Shown here: positions 23,201-30,648 of the stretch, piece after piece
Layout of the letters: the number at the start of each line of letters is the position of its first letter
How positions within the stretch are numbered: the stretch's first letter is position 1
Origin: Paenibacillus baekrokdamisoli
Lineage (GTDB): Bacteria; Bacillota; Bacilli; Paenibacillales; Paenibacillaceae
Length of the DNA stretch: 64,000 bases
Direction: 5' to 3'
NCBI RefSeq assembly: GCF_003945345.1
Contig: NZ_AP019308.1
Location: 6,700,001 to 6,764,000, forward strand
Position numbers and translations under genes: made by a program
Notes under the pieces: model-generated
Database searches by the model: none
Seen by the model: the letters and a program-made list of their open reading frames with translations, nothing else
What the model was told of the DNA's origin: nothing

Positions 23201-26095
23201 TCCGCTTACGCAGGTCAGAAGATCAGAATTGATGTGAACGTGCGGAATAAATCCGCTACGGACGTCACCTACGGTAAAATCGATCTGACGGAGCTCAAGT
23301 TGGTCTTCGAGGACGAGCCGCCGCAGAAGAAGATTCAGAAGCTTTTGTTCGCAGATAAGAACAAGACACTGCAGGTGGATTCGACGGAATCACTGGTCGT
23401 TCAGAAAATTTATAACGATGGAAGCCGGGAGCTGTGGGCGCCGGGCGGAGACTCCGTCTTCTTTAGCAGCCGTCCCGATTTGGTTGCCGTATCGCCGCAA
23501 GGCGTCATAAGGGCTCTAGGTAAAGGGACGGCGGAAATTACATTGGTGACGGATGAATTTGTTGCCAGAAGCTATGTCCATGTCATCGGCGATGAATATG
23601 TTTATTCGGATTTGCTGCCGGTGTTTGCCGAGGAAGGGACATGGACCGTCGAACCGACTTATGCCTCTTTTCCGTTTGGAACTTCTACGGAATACGGCGG
23701 GGCTTCCAGGCCGGTATCCGTCACGATGGAAGATGGTCGTTCATACGCGAATCCGATCTTGATTACTAGCAATGCAAGCGGAACGGGAATCAACGGGCGC
23801 ATTGCCATGCAGGTTCCTGATGAGCGGGACGTTCATCTGACCGGCAAGTTCGGCTTCGTTAACAATGCGGATTACGAAGGCCAAACGGTGACCTTCTACA
23901 TGCGTTCATGGGATCCGAAACAGCCCTTTTACAATTCATACGCCATTGCTTACGACGGACAGCTTGGAACGTTCGATATTGACGTCTCCGCCTTCCGAGG
24001 ACAAACGTTGGACAATACCGACATTTATTTGCTGAAACCGGACGGATCCGCTTTGGAGATAGGGCTGGTCGAACTCAACTTCCGCATGAAGCTGCCCGTC
24101 GAGTCAGGGGCTGCCGCCTTGATCGCTGATAAGCCCTATTCTTTGCTCGGGATCGGCGACGAGACGAGCTTATCCGTAACCGAATTAACGGATACAGGCG
24201 TTTACCGTACGCCTTTGTCGCCGGTTGCATGGAGTACCGAGCAGACGGACGTCGTCTCGGTCGCGAACGGTCGGTTAACGGCGTTAAAACCAGGCATCGC
24301 CATCGTTCAAGCGGACATGGGGTCCATACGTGTGCAGATGGTTGTTGAGGTTCGGCCGGATGGACTGATAAGGGGGCAAGCTGCGGACCCTTATCGATGG
24401 ACCAGCTTGGAGAGGCTGCCGCAATTTTCCTTGGACAAAGCGGATGTGTCTTACAGGTATGTGGGCCTGCATGTAAGAGAACCAGTCATGCCGTCGCCGA
24501 CCGTGACATCGCCGGAGCAAGCCGTTGAGATTAACGAATCTGAGTATACGATTAAAGGAACCTCTGCGGCGGGATCGCGGGTCCAAATTTGGAACGATCG
24601 GAACGGAAACGGTTGGCTGGACGATCAGGACACACTCGCGGGAGAGCAGCAATTGGGAATCGGCGAAACCGAATTCGCGATCAGGGTTCAATTTGCAGGG
24701 AAGGGTTCCTGGCATTACCTGGCGACCGGTTCGAACCTCATCGGAGAGCGAAGCGCAGAGGCGGCAACGCCCGTCATTTCTTACGCGGGAGCATTCGGAG
24801 GAAGTAATCCGGGCGATGTGCCATTGCCCAATCCCGCCACGGGAATCGAGACGAAGATGAACGGAATCACCGAGTCCTACGCTACAGTGACGTTAAGAAC
24901 TAGCGGAAACCGTCAAGTGTCGGCAGTCGTACTTGATGCGGGCAAAATCAGGTCCCTTATCGATCGCAACGGCGGCGGCCAGCTTGGCGTCTACTTGACG
25001 ACGGCAAACGATGCTGCGATTGAAGGGTTGACAGCCGAAGACTTGGCAAGAATGGCCGAAAAAGGCGCGTCTCTTGAAATCCAAACTCCTTGGTTGTCGT
25101 TTCCGGTGCATGCGGAGCAATTGGATTGGCAGGCTATCGCGAAACGTCTCGGCTCCGTATCCCTAAGCGAGATAGAGGCGAAAGTGACCATTCAGCGCTT
25201 ATGGGATGACGATCTTGCTCGAACGAAACAGGCAGCAAAGACGCAAGGTTACTTATGGCTGGCCGATCCGATTGTCGTAAAGTTGACTTTTACGCATGCA
25301 GGCAACACGGTTGACGCCATTCATATTCCGGGAAGCAATATCTCGAAATCGATTGTTCTGTCAGCAGGGACGAATTCGAGCGGAACTCCGATTGGAATTG
25401 CCATCTATCCGAACGGTTCCATGTTCTCCATACCGACAACCGTTGACCATCGGGATGGCCGTACTTTTGCAGTCATACATGATCTGGCTGAGCATGATGT
25501 CTATGCCGTCATTGAAAACCCGCAGCGATTCTCCGACCTTGAAGCCCATTGGGCGAAAAACGAAGTCAATGAGATGGGAGCGCGGTTAGTCGTGTCGGGT
25601 ACGGGATCCGCGAAGTTTGAGCCGAACCGCATGGTTCAACGATCGGAGTTCGCCGCTATAATCGTGAGAGGGTTCGGATGGATGCGCCCTGACGCAATTA
25701 CAAGCGGATTTCCCGATGCGGGGAACGGGGCATGGGACCAAACGCCTGTAGCAATCGCCGCCGAGAAGGGGCTCGTCTCCGGATTCGGTGACGGATTGTT
25801 TCATGGGCAGGTCGCCGTGTCTCGTGAGCAGGGAATGATCATGCTTGCGAACGCGCTTCGTTCCATCCAAGGCAACTCCTATTCCCCGCTGGGTGCGGAA
25901 GAAGCAAACCGGATCTTGTCCGCTTATCGGGATGGAGATCGCGTTTCTGGGTGGGCCAGAGAGTCTGTTGCTTACCTCATCCAGCAAGGTATCGTGAAAG
26001 GCAATAACGGACGTATTCTGCCCCAGGAAAGTATGAACCGAGCTGAGGCCGCCGTTCTGGTACGGCGAGCATTGAACGATTCAGGCCTAATCTAG
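20264..26095 (+). CDS. Giant SLH-anchored GH42-like glycosidase
   Basis: A 1943-residue exported enzyme. Signal peptide about 1-30. Residues about 45-430 form a GH42/beta-galactosidase-like TIM barrel, with Glu195 in GSTGEW as likely acid/base and Glu367 in YVGEDDY as likely nucleophile. A trimerisation-like domain follows to about 700. Then come Big2-type immunoglobulin domains near 770-845, 1030-1105 and 1285-1365, alternating with beta-sandwich modules, and a repeat-like domain with a DRNGNGWLDD calcium-type motif near 1440. Three SLH repeats at about 1755-1943 should anchor it to the cell-wall polymer. GTG start with GAGGAGG. It probably begins degradation of a plant or bacterial glycan outside the cell. 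Confidence 0.85.
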   Translation: MKRMIMSMVCFFLLSASSFSLIGAPKAHASGGAESSAAFEPVRSATVEDLNGNPTLHVNGKPQPLIGWFQWDWYPRMTQTANYAGIHIYQPRHTTGYPTLEVWLPEMQKIAEKDPKAYFLPILWLGTDFSFGFDSANAAEVNVDKGASWGANSYGSKEWKNRAELFLREQIRRYEASPMKDRILGYMLSGGSTGEWFNVDTWANRDFDRSVSNTASFREWLKLTYDSDLGKLRQSWNDSTVTFESASIPVKASGDPFLNPASDRSVIDYVQYQNKQLSQFIADLAGVVKEETGRSKLMSVYSGYTMAFGQYGPLSGELDIETLLNSPDIDLLYSPLDYTHRNLSDGFTSVHGAMDSARLHGKLYVGEDDYATHIGTDTHGAPPLSDGVDGSLALLWRNFGFALTKSYGLHWYDDTGYGGFNNARMVNEIRKMNQLANAAVNLPRKSGAEIALVVDEFSQMVQSVSGSSVNERLRLIREELSKAGAPYDIVLLSDVLSGRADPYKLYLFANAYALSDDQRTALNQWDKTGKTVIWLYASGYWKRDASQADRRSADQIGEITGLVTTESAPQSYRIAAVDDNAEPLLAGIAPGEELGGSDSPIPMFAAEESDGVHVLGRTGSKVTAAYKQHSGGKEVWIGSPSISSVPFYRNLADEAGVHLYSRSGLQVNANESFVTVTLPAAGTDTVYFPDATPKYDVTNDRMVQPGQDGKLAIATAGPQTLVYYNGSKEDLHLNGGNAYSTTLDRFVVRLSGETLEHQLLEATQPRTLEAIVGSLLSFDVTGVTPDGYYFYKDEMTEAPTWSSSDEAVATITQSGRLTALAPGQTVITATVGGISNSVTLTVKQPLGNSLLPLMANAAWSTWSMTNGWHPYTFGTGNAFGISNVMTQVISEDGKTYDGAYRYEPLQSGEQVSGSLDSLQVPNKKGVKAVATFRYPLGTPEGTYNSLILEGYKEGGAGSLFVLQKDLSVTGAGTTLEADLSAYAGQKIRIDVNVRNKSATDVTYGKIDLTELKLVFEDEPPQKKIQKLLFADKNKTLQVDSTESLVVQKIYNDGSRELWAPGGDSVFFSSRPDLVAVSPQGVIRALGKGTAEITLVTDEFVARSYVHVIGDEYVYSDLLPVFAEEGTWTVEPTYASFPFGTSTEYGGASRPVSVTMEDGRSYANPILITSNASGTGINGRIAMQVPDERDVHLTGKFGFVNNADYEGQTVTFYMRSWDPKQPFYNSYAIAYDGQLGTFDIDVSAFRGQTLDNTDIYLLKPDGSALEIGLVELNFRMKLPVESGAAALIADKPYSLLGIGDETSLSVTELTDTGVYRTPLSPVAWSTEQTDVVSVANGRLTALKPGIAIVQADMGSIRVQMVVEVRPDGLIRGQAADPYRWTSLERLPQFSLDKADVSYRYVGLHVREPVMPSPTVTSPEQAVEINESEYTIKGTSAAGSRVQIWNDRNGNGWLDDQDTLAGEQQLGIGETEFAIRVQFAGKGSWHYLATGSNLIGERSAEAATPVISYAGAFGGSNPGDVPLPNPATGIETKMNGITESYATVTLRTSGNRQVSAVVLDAGKIRSLIDRNGGGQLGVYLTTANDAAIEGLTAEDLARMAEKGASLEIQTPWLSFPVHAEQLDWQAIAKRLGSVSLSEIEAKVTIQRLWDDDLARTKQAAKTQGYLWLADPIVVKLTFTHAGNTVDAIHIPGSNISKSIVLSAGTNSSGTPIGIAIYPNGSMFSIPTTVDHRDGRTFAVIHDLAEHDVYAVIENPQRFSDLEAHWAKNEVNEMGARLVVSGTGSAKFEPNRMVQRSEFAAIIVRGFGWMRPDAITSGFPDAGNGAWDQTPVAIAAEKGLVSGFGDGLFHGQVAVSREQGMIMLANALRSIQGNSYSPLGAEEANRILSAYRDGDRVSGWARESVAYLIQQGIVKGNNGRILPQESMNRAEAAVLVRRALNDSGLI

Positions 26096-26510
26096 AAAAT
26101 GATTTGTTATCCTGTTGGTATGCCTAGGCTGTTGCTGCGGTGTGGGATGTGCAAGCATCTTGCCGCCGATTAAGCGATAATGCAAACCGTTCGTTTGTAA
26201 TCTTGGGTTGTGCCCGCACGTTATCCAATAATCCGATCTAGTCAACATTTTACGGAACAGCAATACCTCCAATAAGAAGAATGCGGAGGAACAGATTCGG
26301 CAGTTCTCCGAATATTACCACCTCAGATTGCCTGCCTAGAAAAACGACGATCGAAGGGATTCAAGCTCTTGTAAGCAAAGTTGCCGAAATGCCGTCGCAC
26401 GTTATTCTTCGCTACGGCAAATTCTATGCTCCAGTACATGGGGACACCCTGAAGTTCATAGCTATTTAACGATCAAAAAGCCAACCGTTTAACGTTTAAC
26501 GTGGTATTAT
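26096..26510. other. Gap with decayed coding fragments before the IS element
   Basis: No intact gene is supported. Plus-strand bases about 26259-26340 read as NAEEQIRQFSEYYHLRLPA then a stop. Bases 26341-26469 read on as KTTIEGIQALVSKVAEMP and a short tail. Minus-strand bases 26140-26245 also look weakly coding. The fragments are unrecognised; the second has a loose HPr-like pattern. They look like gene debris next to a mobile element. Confidence 0.35.
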
Positions 26511-26583
26511 CCCCTTTAAGTAGACACTCAGAAAAAACCTTATGGTACCATGAGGAATGAGTGAACTTGGAGGGGATTTTTGT

Positions 26584-26920
26584 ATGGCTAAAAAAGGACA
26601 AACATTCAATCAGTATACGGATTAAGTTAGCGGCAATAAAGGAATACATAGAGGGTTCAGTCAGCTACAAAAGGGTAGCCGAGAAGTTGGGGATTAGACA
26701 TTGCACCCAATTAAAGGTGTGGGTGAAAAAATGGTTGAGCGGAGAGGCCTTTGACGTGCGCGGAGAGATAACTAATCCACTTTCTGGACGTCCTCGTACG
26801 AACTTTAGCACCGTAGAGGAAGAACGGGATTACCTGAAAGCGCAGGTGGACTACTTAAAAAAGCGGTATCCAAATCTAATAAAGGAGAAGCCCCTAGAAA
26901 GCGAGATAACTATGAAATAG
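26584..26920 (+). pseudogene. IS3-family orfA, frameshifted
   Basis: With the GGAGGGG site at 26570-26576 the natural start is ATG 26584, reading MAKKGQTFNQYTD and then an immediate stop. The body of a typical IS150-type orfA (IKLAAIKEYIEGSVSYKRVA, helix-turn-helix for end recognition) continues in another frame from about 26622. A small deletion near 26620 explains this. A 119-codon open frame from a GTG at 26561 exists but its first residues are not those of the family. The leucine-rich C-terminal part normally mediates OrfAB assembly. Confidence 0.7.
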
Positions 26921-27382
26921 TTGAGTCGACTCATGAAAGGCCTAGCCATCCAATCGGTTATTCGTAAGAAGCGAAAACAATCCAATTACACACCTTCGGT
27001 CGTGTTTCCGAATCGCCTAAAGCGCAAATTCCATGCCACAGCGCCTCAACAAAAAATGGTCACCGATATTACCTATATTTCCGACGGTACGAACTTCCAT
27101 TACCTGTCCGTCATACAAGATTTATTCAACAATGAGATTGTGGCTTGGCAGCTGTATGAACGGAATGACGTTCAGCTTGTGCTGGACACTGTCGAGCAAT
27201 GGACAAGAAAAAGAGACGTTTCGGAAGCCGTGCTCCATTCGGATCAAGGCATACAGTGTAATTCAGAAACGGAAATTCGGCAAGCTGTGGAAGAGTACAT
27301 CTATTATTATAACTACCACCGCTTTCAGGCTAAACTGACACAACGCGCACCGATTGAATACCGGTGCGCGCTGGCAGCATAG
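26921..27382 (+). pseudogene. IS3-family orfB (DDE transposase), internally deleted
   Basis: The retained part carries an IRKKRK basic stretch, the first catalytic Asp in TDITYI and the second in LHSDQGIQ. The chain then jumps straight to the C-terminal EYIYYYNYHRFQ motif, losing the CYDNA-to-ESFF segment with the catalytic Glu. The N-terminal third of orfB is also missing. Two deletions make it inactive. Confidence 0.8.
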
Positions 27383-27413
27383 CTTTTTTCTAATGTCTAC
27401 TTGACAGGGGTAT

Positions 27414-27436
27414 GACCGCCATTCGGGCGGTCTTTT
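27414..27436 (+). terminator. Intrinsic terminator
   Basis: GACCGCC-ATTCG-GGCGGTC followed by TTTT. It directly abuts the IS target duplication. It was probably the terminator of the glycan operon ending at 26095 before the IS inserted between them, or of the IS-flanking debris. There is no T-run in the minus direction. Confidence 0.75.
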
Positions 27437-27477
27437 GCATAGTGATGCTTTAATGCTCGTATTTAATCATCTTCATT

Positions 27478-30400
27478 TTAATAGCTGCTAGGGAGGGCGT
27501 ACAGCCTTCCTTCACCGGGTAGAAGCTGCTGAGAGATCATTCCCGTTGAAACATTATAATTCGTGCTCACTTCCAGCCCTGTAGATTTTGAAACCTCTGT
27601 CACGGTTGCAGGTTTGGGATTCACACGGAAAGTGAAATTATCAGTGTTATCTAATGACTTATTGACAACCATAATATACTTACGATTACTCGCATTCTTG
27701 AAGTAGGATATGATCACATTATCGGAGCCTTTGTCCGGCTGCCAGAACAATGACGACGGTACACTTTGCGAACCGGCTTCCACAACACCCGAATGATAAA
27801 CGCCTTGCGACGTTAAGCTCATCAAAGTGTTGCCCAATTTTTTCACTTCCGTATTCAAGTTTTTAAGAGAGATGAATAAATCCGTCGGGATGCCGTTGGC
27901 GTCGATAATGCCGTTATCGAACCGTGTAGAGCCTTGACCGGTCGGAGTCCACCACGTGAACCAGTACAATGCTTTGTTTCCATAAGCGAGGCTTGTATAC
28001 ACATTAAATCTCATTTCATCCTCGACCGGGCGCCTGAAACTGCTGGGGATGCCGAACGATTGCAAGAAACTGGCTGTAGGCACCCCTTTTTTAAGCCCCA
28101 TGGAACGGATCAATTCTTTATTCCGATAATAGCCGATATTTATTCCGGACCCGTAAACTATCGGATATTGATCGTAAGTCAAGTAGCCCAAATTCGATGA
28201 ACCCGCTGCATCGACAAACTCCTCCAGATAGTCTTGATAACACGAACTAAATACCGCTCTGAAATAGAGATCCGAGCTTTGCGCAATACCGTTTACGTAT
28301 GCGTTTCCATCGTTATATACATTTGCAGTAGATTGGCTTACCCATCCGACGGAATTGTCCCCGCCGCCGCTATGGGTAAGTTCAAAGTAATAGGTTGTGT
28401 TCGGCTGCAAATCGGCCCAAATATAAAATCTAGGACGGTCGCTGTTGAAGGAACGGTTTAAAGTAGATTTACCGAGAACCTGTTGCTTGGACGTATCGTT
28501 GTAGAGCGTTAACGTTAAATATTCATCCGGTGACCATTGCGTCGGCGTGGAATCGATATTTAATTCAATATATTGCATTACTCTGTCAAGTGTGGATGGC
28601 GTTTTAAAGGTCTGACCCAGTTTATTTGTTAAAGTGACGAATGAACCGGTGCCGGTAGACGTTTGATTAATGGATTTATCTTTAGATAAGCGGTCTTTGT
28701 ATACCTTAAACCAAAAATCGTAGGACTTGGCTGCTCCATTCTCATATGCACTTCCTCCTGCATAAACATCGGCAGATGAGCGGGTCACCCATCCGATAGA
28801 GTTATTACCTCCGCCACTATGGGATAATTCCCAGTAATAGGAAGTATTTGGTGATACGCTTGTATTGAGAAGGAAACGCGGGAACTGGCCATTTCTGGAC
28901 TCTGATAAAGTGTAGGAAGCAATTCTTGTTGTCTTGGAAGGTGAATTCCATAAAATTAAAGTCAATGCTTCGCTGCTGCTCCAACTTGTAGGGTCTAAAT
29001 ACAGCTCTATATAATCGATATAGGAGCAATCGGAAGGGGTGGTGAACGTTTGTCCGAGAGGGTTGGTACTGGTAACAAAGCTGCCGCTGCCTGTCTGTGA
29101 TTGCGTTAACGCAACAAGAGAGTTCGCACGGACCTGTTCCCCGCTTTCATCAAACGAGGATAATAAACGCGGATACCGATTTGAATAGAGACTGAAATAA
29201 AAATCATTATTTTTTGCAACCCCGTTTTCATAAGCATCTCCGAATAAAGCATTTTGTGTTGAGGCAGTTACCCAACCAACCGAATTGTCTCCTCCTCCAT
29301 TATGGGTTAATTCCCAATAATAGGAGGTGATAGGGGAAACGACAGCTTTTATTGGGAATCTGGGGTAGTTGCCATTGTTGGTTGCTGATAAAGAAGCCGA
29401 AGCAATTTGCGTAGATTTGGAAGGCGAATCCCACAAAGTTAAAGTGAGTGTTTCCCCGCTGCCCCACTGGGCGCTGTCCACATTCAGCTCAATCAAATCG
29501 ATAAAGGTAAATTCAGCGGGTGTATAGAAAGTTTGCCCAAGCCGGTTTGTACTTGTAACGAAATAGCCGGATCCCGTTTCCAATTGAGCCATAAAGGAAA
29601 ACGGAGCTTTCTGGGAGGTTTTATACACTTGGAAATAAAAATCGGAATTTACGGCTGTACCATTTACATAAGCGGTTCCGTTCGAATATACATTCCCTGA
29701 TGAAGAGGCAACCCAACCGATGGAATTGTCTCCTCCTCCGTTATGGGTTAATTCCCAGTAATAGGAGGTGTTTGCGGTAACGGAGGCTTTTAGAGAAAAT
29801 CTCGGGTACAAATTAGTACTCCCGGCGAGTGTACTTGAAGCGATAAGGGTGGTCTTAGAAGGCGAGTCCCATAGTTTCAATGTCAGCGTTTCCCCGCTCC
29901 CCCATTGATAAGGGTCCACATTTAATTCGATAGAATCTATATACGTACAGTCCGATGGTAATGTGAAAGTTTGCCCAAGAGGGCTTGTGCTTGTAACAAA
30001 ATAGCCGAGCCCTGTAGAGGTTTGCGATAACGCAATAGCGGGGGATATCTCGGTTTCAACGTTAGTTGGATTGATTGGCAGCAAATTAATAAAATTCACA
30101 GCATCCGGTTTTTTGAGTAAAAATCTGCTGTTTGCATTTGCAACATACGGGATTTGGTTAGCAAAGGGCTCATCCATGACATAGTATCCACCCAAGGCAG
30201 CGTGGTTCTTATAGCTGTCAGCCATTGCATCGATTTGCGCATCAGTAGCGACATTGGTATAAATTTGATTAAATCTTGCATCGGAAGCAATGACTTTCAT
30301 TCCTCTAGTCTGTGCTAAATCCAACATCGTATTGCTGATTGATTCCGTCAGTAAATCCGTACCAGGTGTATTAATGATCCAATTAATATTTGCTTCTTGC

Positions 30401-30561
30401 AAATAATCATATTGCGCAGCATTCGTGTAAGCTGCGACTGGCGGCCAGTAAATGCCGATTTTAAAATCTGAGTTGGTATATGCGGAGGATTTATGCGGCA
30501 TGGCCATAATCAGGAAAATAATTGCGGAAACGGCTGCTAATTTTAACCTACCTCTACTCAT
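27478..30561 (-). CDS. Secreted TIM-barrel glycosidase-like protein interrupted by four tandem beta-domains
   Basis: A 1027-residue exported protein with a signal peptide ending near SSA at residue 27. Residues about 30-170 begin a barrel (KIGIYWPP, GGYYVMDEP with a candidate acid/base Glu, NFINLLP). The barrel resumes only near 775 (YLEEFVDA, GYLTYDQYP, SLAYGNKALYWFTW). Between them lie four tandem repeats of about 147-160 residues, each with LGQTF, a WELTHNGGGDNS-type loop and an SxxVY..GxAY..G element, which look like carbohydrate-binding beta-sandwiches. The C-terminus is a beta-sandwich. The ATG at 30561 was preferred to the GTG at 30570, whose spacing to GGAAGGA is too short. Downstream of the SLH-DUF4838 gene on the same strand, possibly one operon. 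Confidence 0.7.
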   Translation of the reverse strand: MSRGRLKLAAVSAIIFLIMAMPHKSSAYTNSDFKIGIYWPPVAAYTNAAQYDYLQEANINWIINTPGTDLLTESISNTMLDLAQTRGMKVIASDARFNQIYTNVATDAQIDAMADSYKNHAALGGYYVMDEPFANQIPYVANANSRFLLKKPDAVNFINLLPINPTNVETEISPAIALSQTSTGLGYFVTSTSPLGQTFTLPSDCTYIDSIELNVDPYQWGSGETLTLKLWDSPSKTTLIASSTLAGSTNLYPRFSLKASVTANTSYYWELTHNGGGDNSIGWVASSSGNVYSNGTAYVNGTAVNSDFYFQVYKTSQKAPFSFMAQLETGSGYFVTSTNRLGQTFYTPAEFTFIDLIELNVDSAQWGSGETLTLTLWDSPSKSTQIASASLSATNNGNYPRFPIKAVVSPITSYYWELTHNGGGDNSVGWVTASTQNALFGDAYENGVAKNNDFYFSLYSNRYPRLLSSFDESGEQVRANSLVALTQSQTGSGSFVTSTNPLGQTFTTPSDCSYIDYIELYLDPTSWSSSEALTLILWNSPSKTTRIASYTLSESRNGQFPRFLLNTSVSPNTSYYWELSHSGGGNNSIGWVTRSSADVYAGGSAYENGAAKSYDFWFKVYKDRLSKDKSINQTSTGTGSFVTLTNKLGQTFKTPSTLDRVMQYIELNIDSTPTQWSPDEYLTLTLYNDTSKQQVLGKSTLNRSFNSDRPRFYIWADLQPNTTYYFELTHSGGGDNSVGWVSQSTANVYNDGNAYVNGIAQSSDLYFRAVFSSCYQDYLEEFVDAAGSSNLGYLTYDQYPIVYGSGINIGYYRNKELIRSMGLKKGVPTASFLQSFGIPSSFRRPVEDEMRFNVYTSLAYGNKALYWFTWWTPTGQGSTRFDNGIIDANGIPTDLFISLKNLNTEVKKLGNTLMSLTSQGVYHSGVVEAGSQSVPSSLFWQPDKGSDNVIISYFKNASNRKYIMVVNKSLDNTDNFTFRVNPKPATVTEVSKSTGLEVSTNYNVSTGMISQQLLPGEGRLYALPSSY
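28240..30020 (-). repeat. Four tandem domain-encoding repeats
   Basis: Units of roughly 440-480 bp, read on the minus strand, start near 30020, 29580, 29100 and 28660. Each encodes the same domain (markers LGQTF and GGG(D/N)NSxGWV). Conservation is at protein level with moderate DNA similarity, so the duplication is not recent. Confidence 0.75.
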
Positions 30562-30618
30562 AGTTAGCACATTCCTTCCATAATAGATTGAAAATTCAGA
30601 ATTATTATGACAAGAAAG

Positions 30619-30644
30619 ATCGGTGGGAGTCGAATCCCACCGAT
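30619..30644 (-). terminator. Hairpin after the SLH-DUF4838 gene
   Basis: A perfect 10-bp stem (ATCGGTGGGA and TCCCACCGAT) with a 6-base loop, 5 bases after the stop at 30649 on the minus strand, followed by CTTTCTTG. The weak U-tract suggests partial termination or mRNA protection in a two-gene operon rather than a full stop. Confidence 0.6.
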
Positions 30645-30648
30645 AAGA

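Larger units (their letters stand above)
26511..27410 (+). mobile_element. Degenerate IS3-family (IS150-like) insertion sequence
   Basis: A 900-bp element. The left end CCCCTTTAAGTAGACAC and the reverse complement of the right end CCCCTGTCAAGTAGACAT are imperfect terminal inverted repeats, both followed by GAAAAAA-like bases. A 3-bp target duplication TAT flanks it (26508-26510 and 27411-27413), which fits IS3 transposition. It holds a frameshifted orfA and an orfB with internal deletions, so it is shorter than the usual 1.2-1.5 kb and cannot move by itself. It separates the giant glycosidase gene from a hairpin terminator at 27414. Confidence 0.85.

Noticed and set aside
26561-26920. Intact 119-aa IS orfA
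   Set aside because: The reading from GTG 26561 lacks the family N-terminus, which lies in another frame from ATG 26584; the gene is frameshifted.
28240-30020. Regularly spaced similar sequences that might suggest a repeat array such as CRISPR
   Set aside because: The period is about 440-480 bp and the frame stays open; these are protein-domain repeats.
30619-30644. tRNA T-arm-like sequence (GGGAGTCGAATCCCAC)
   Set aside because: It resembles a T-stem and loop but there is no acceptor, D or anticodon arm around it; it fits a post-gene hairpin better.
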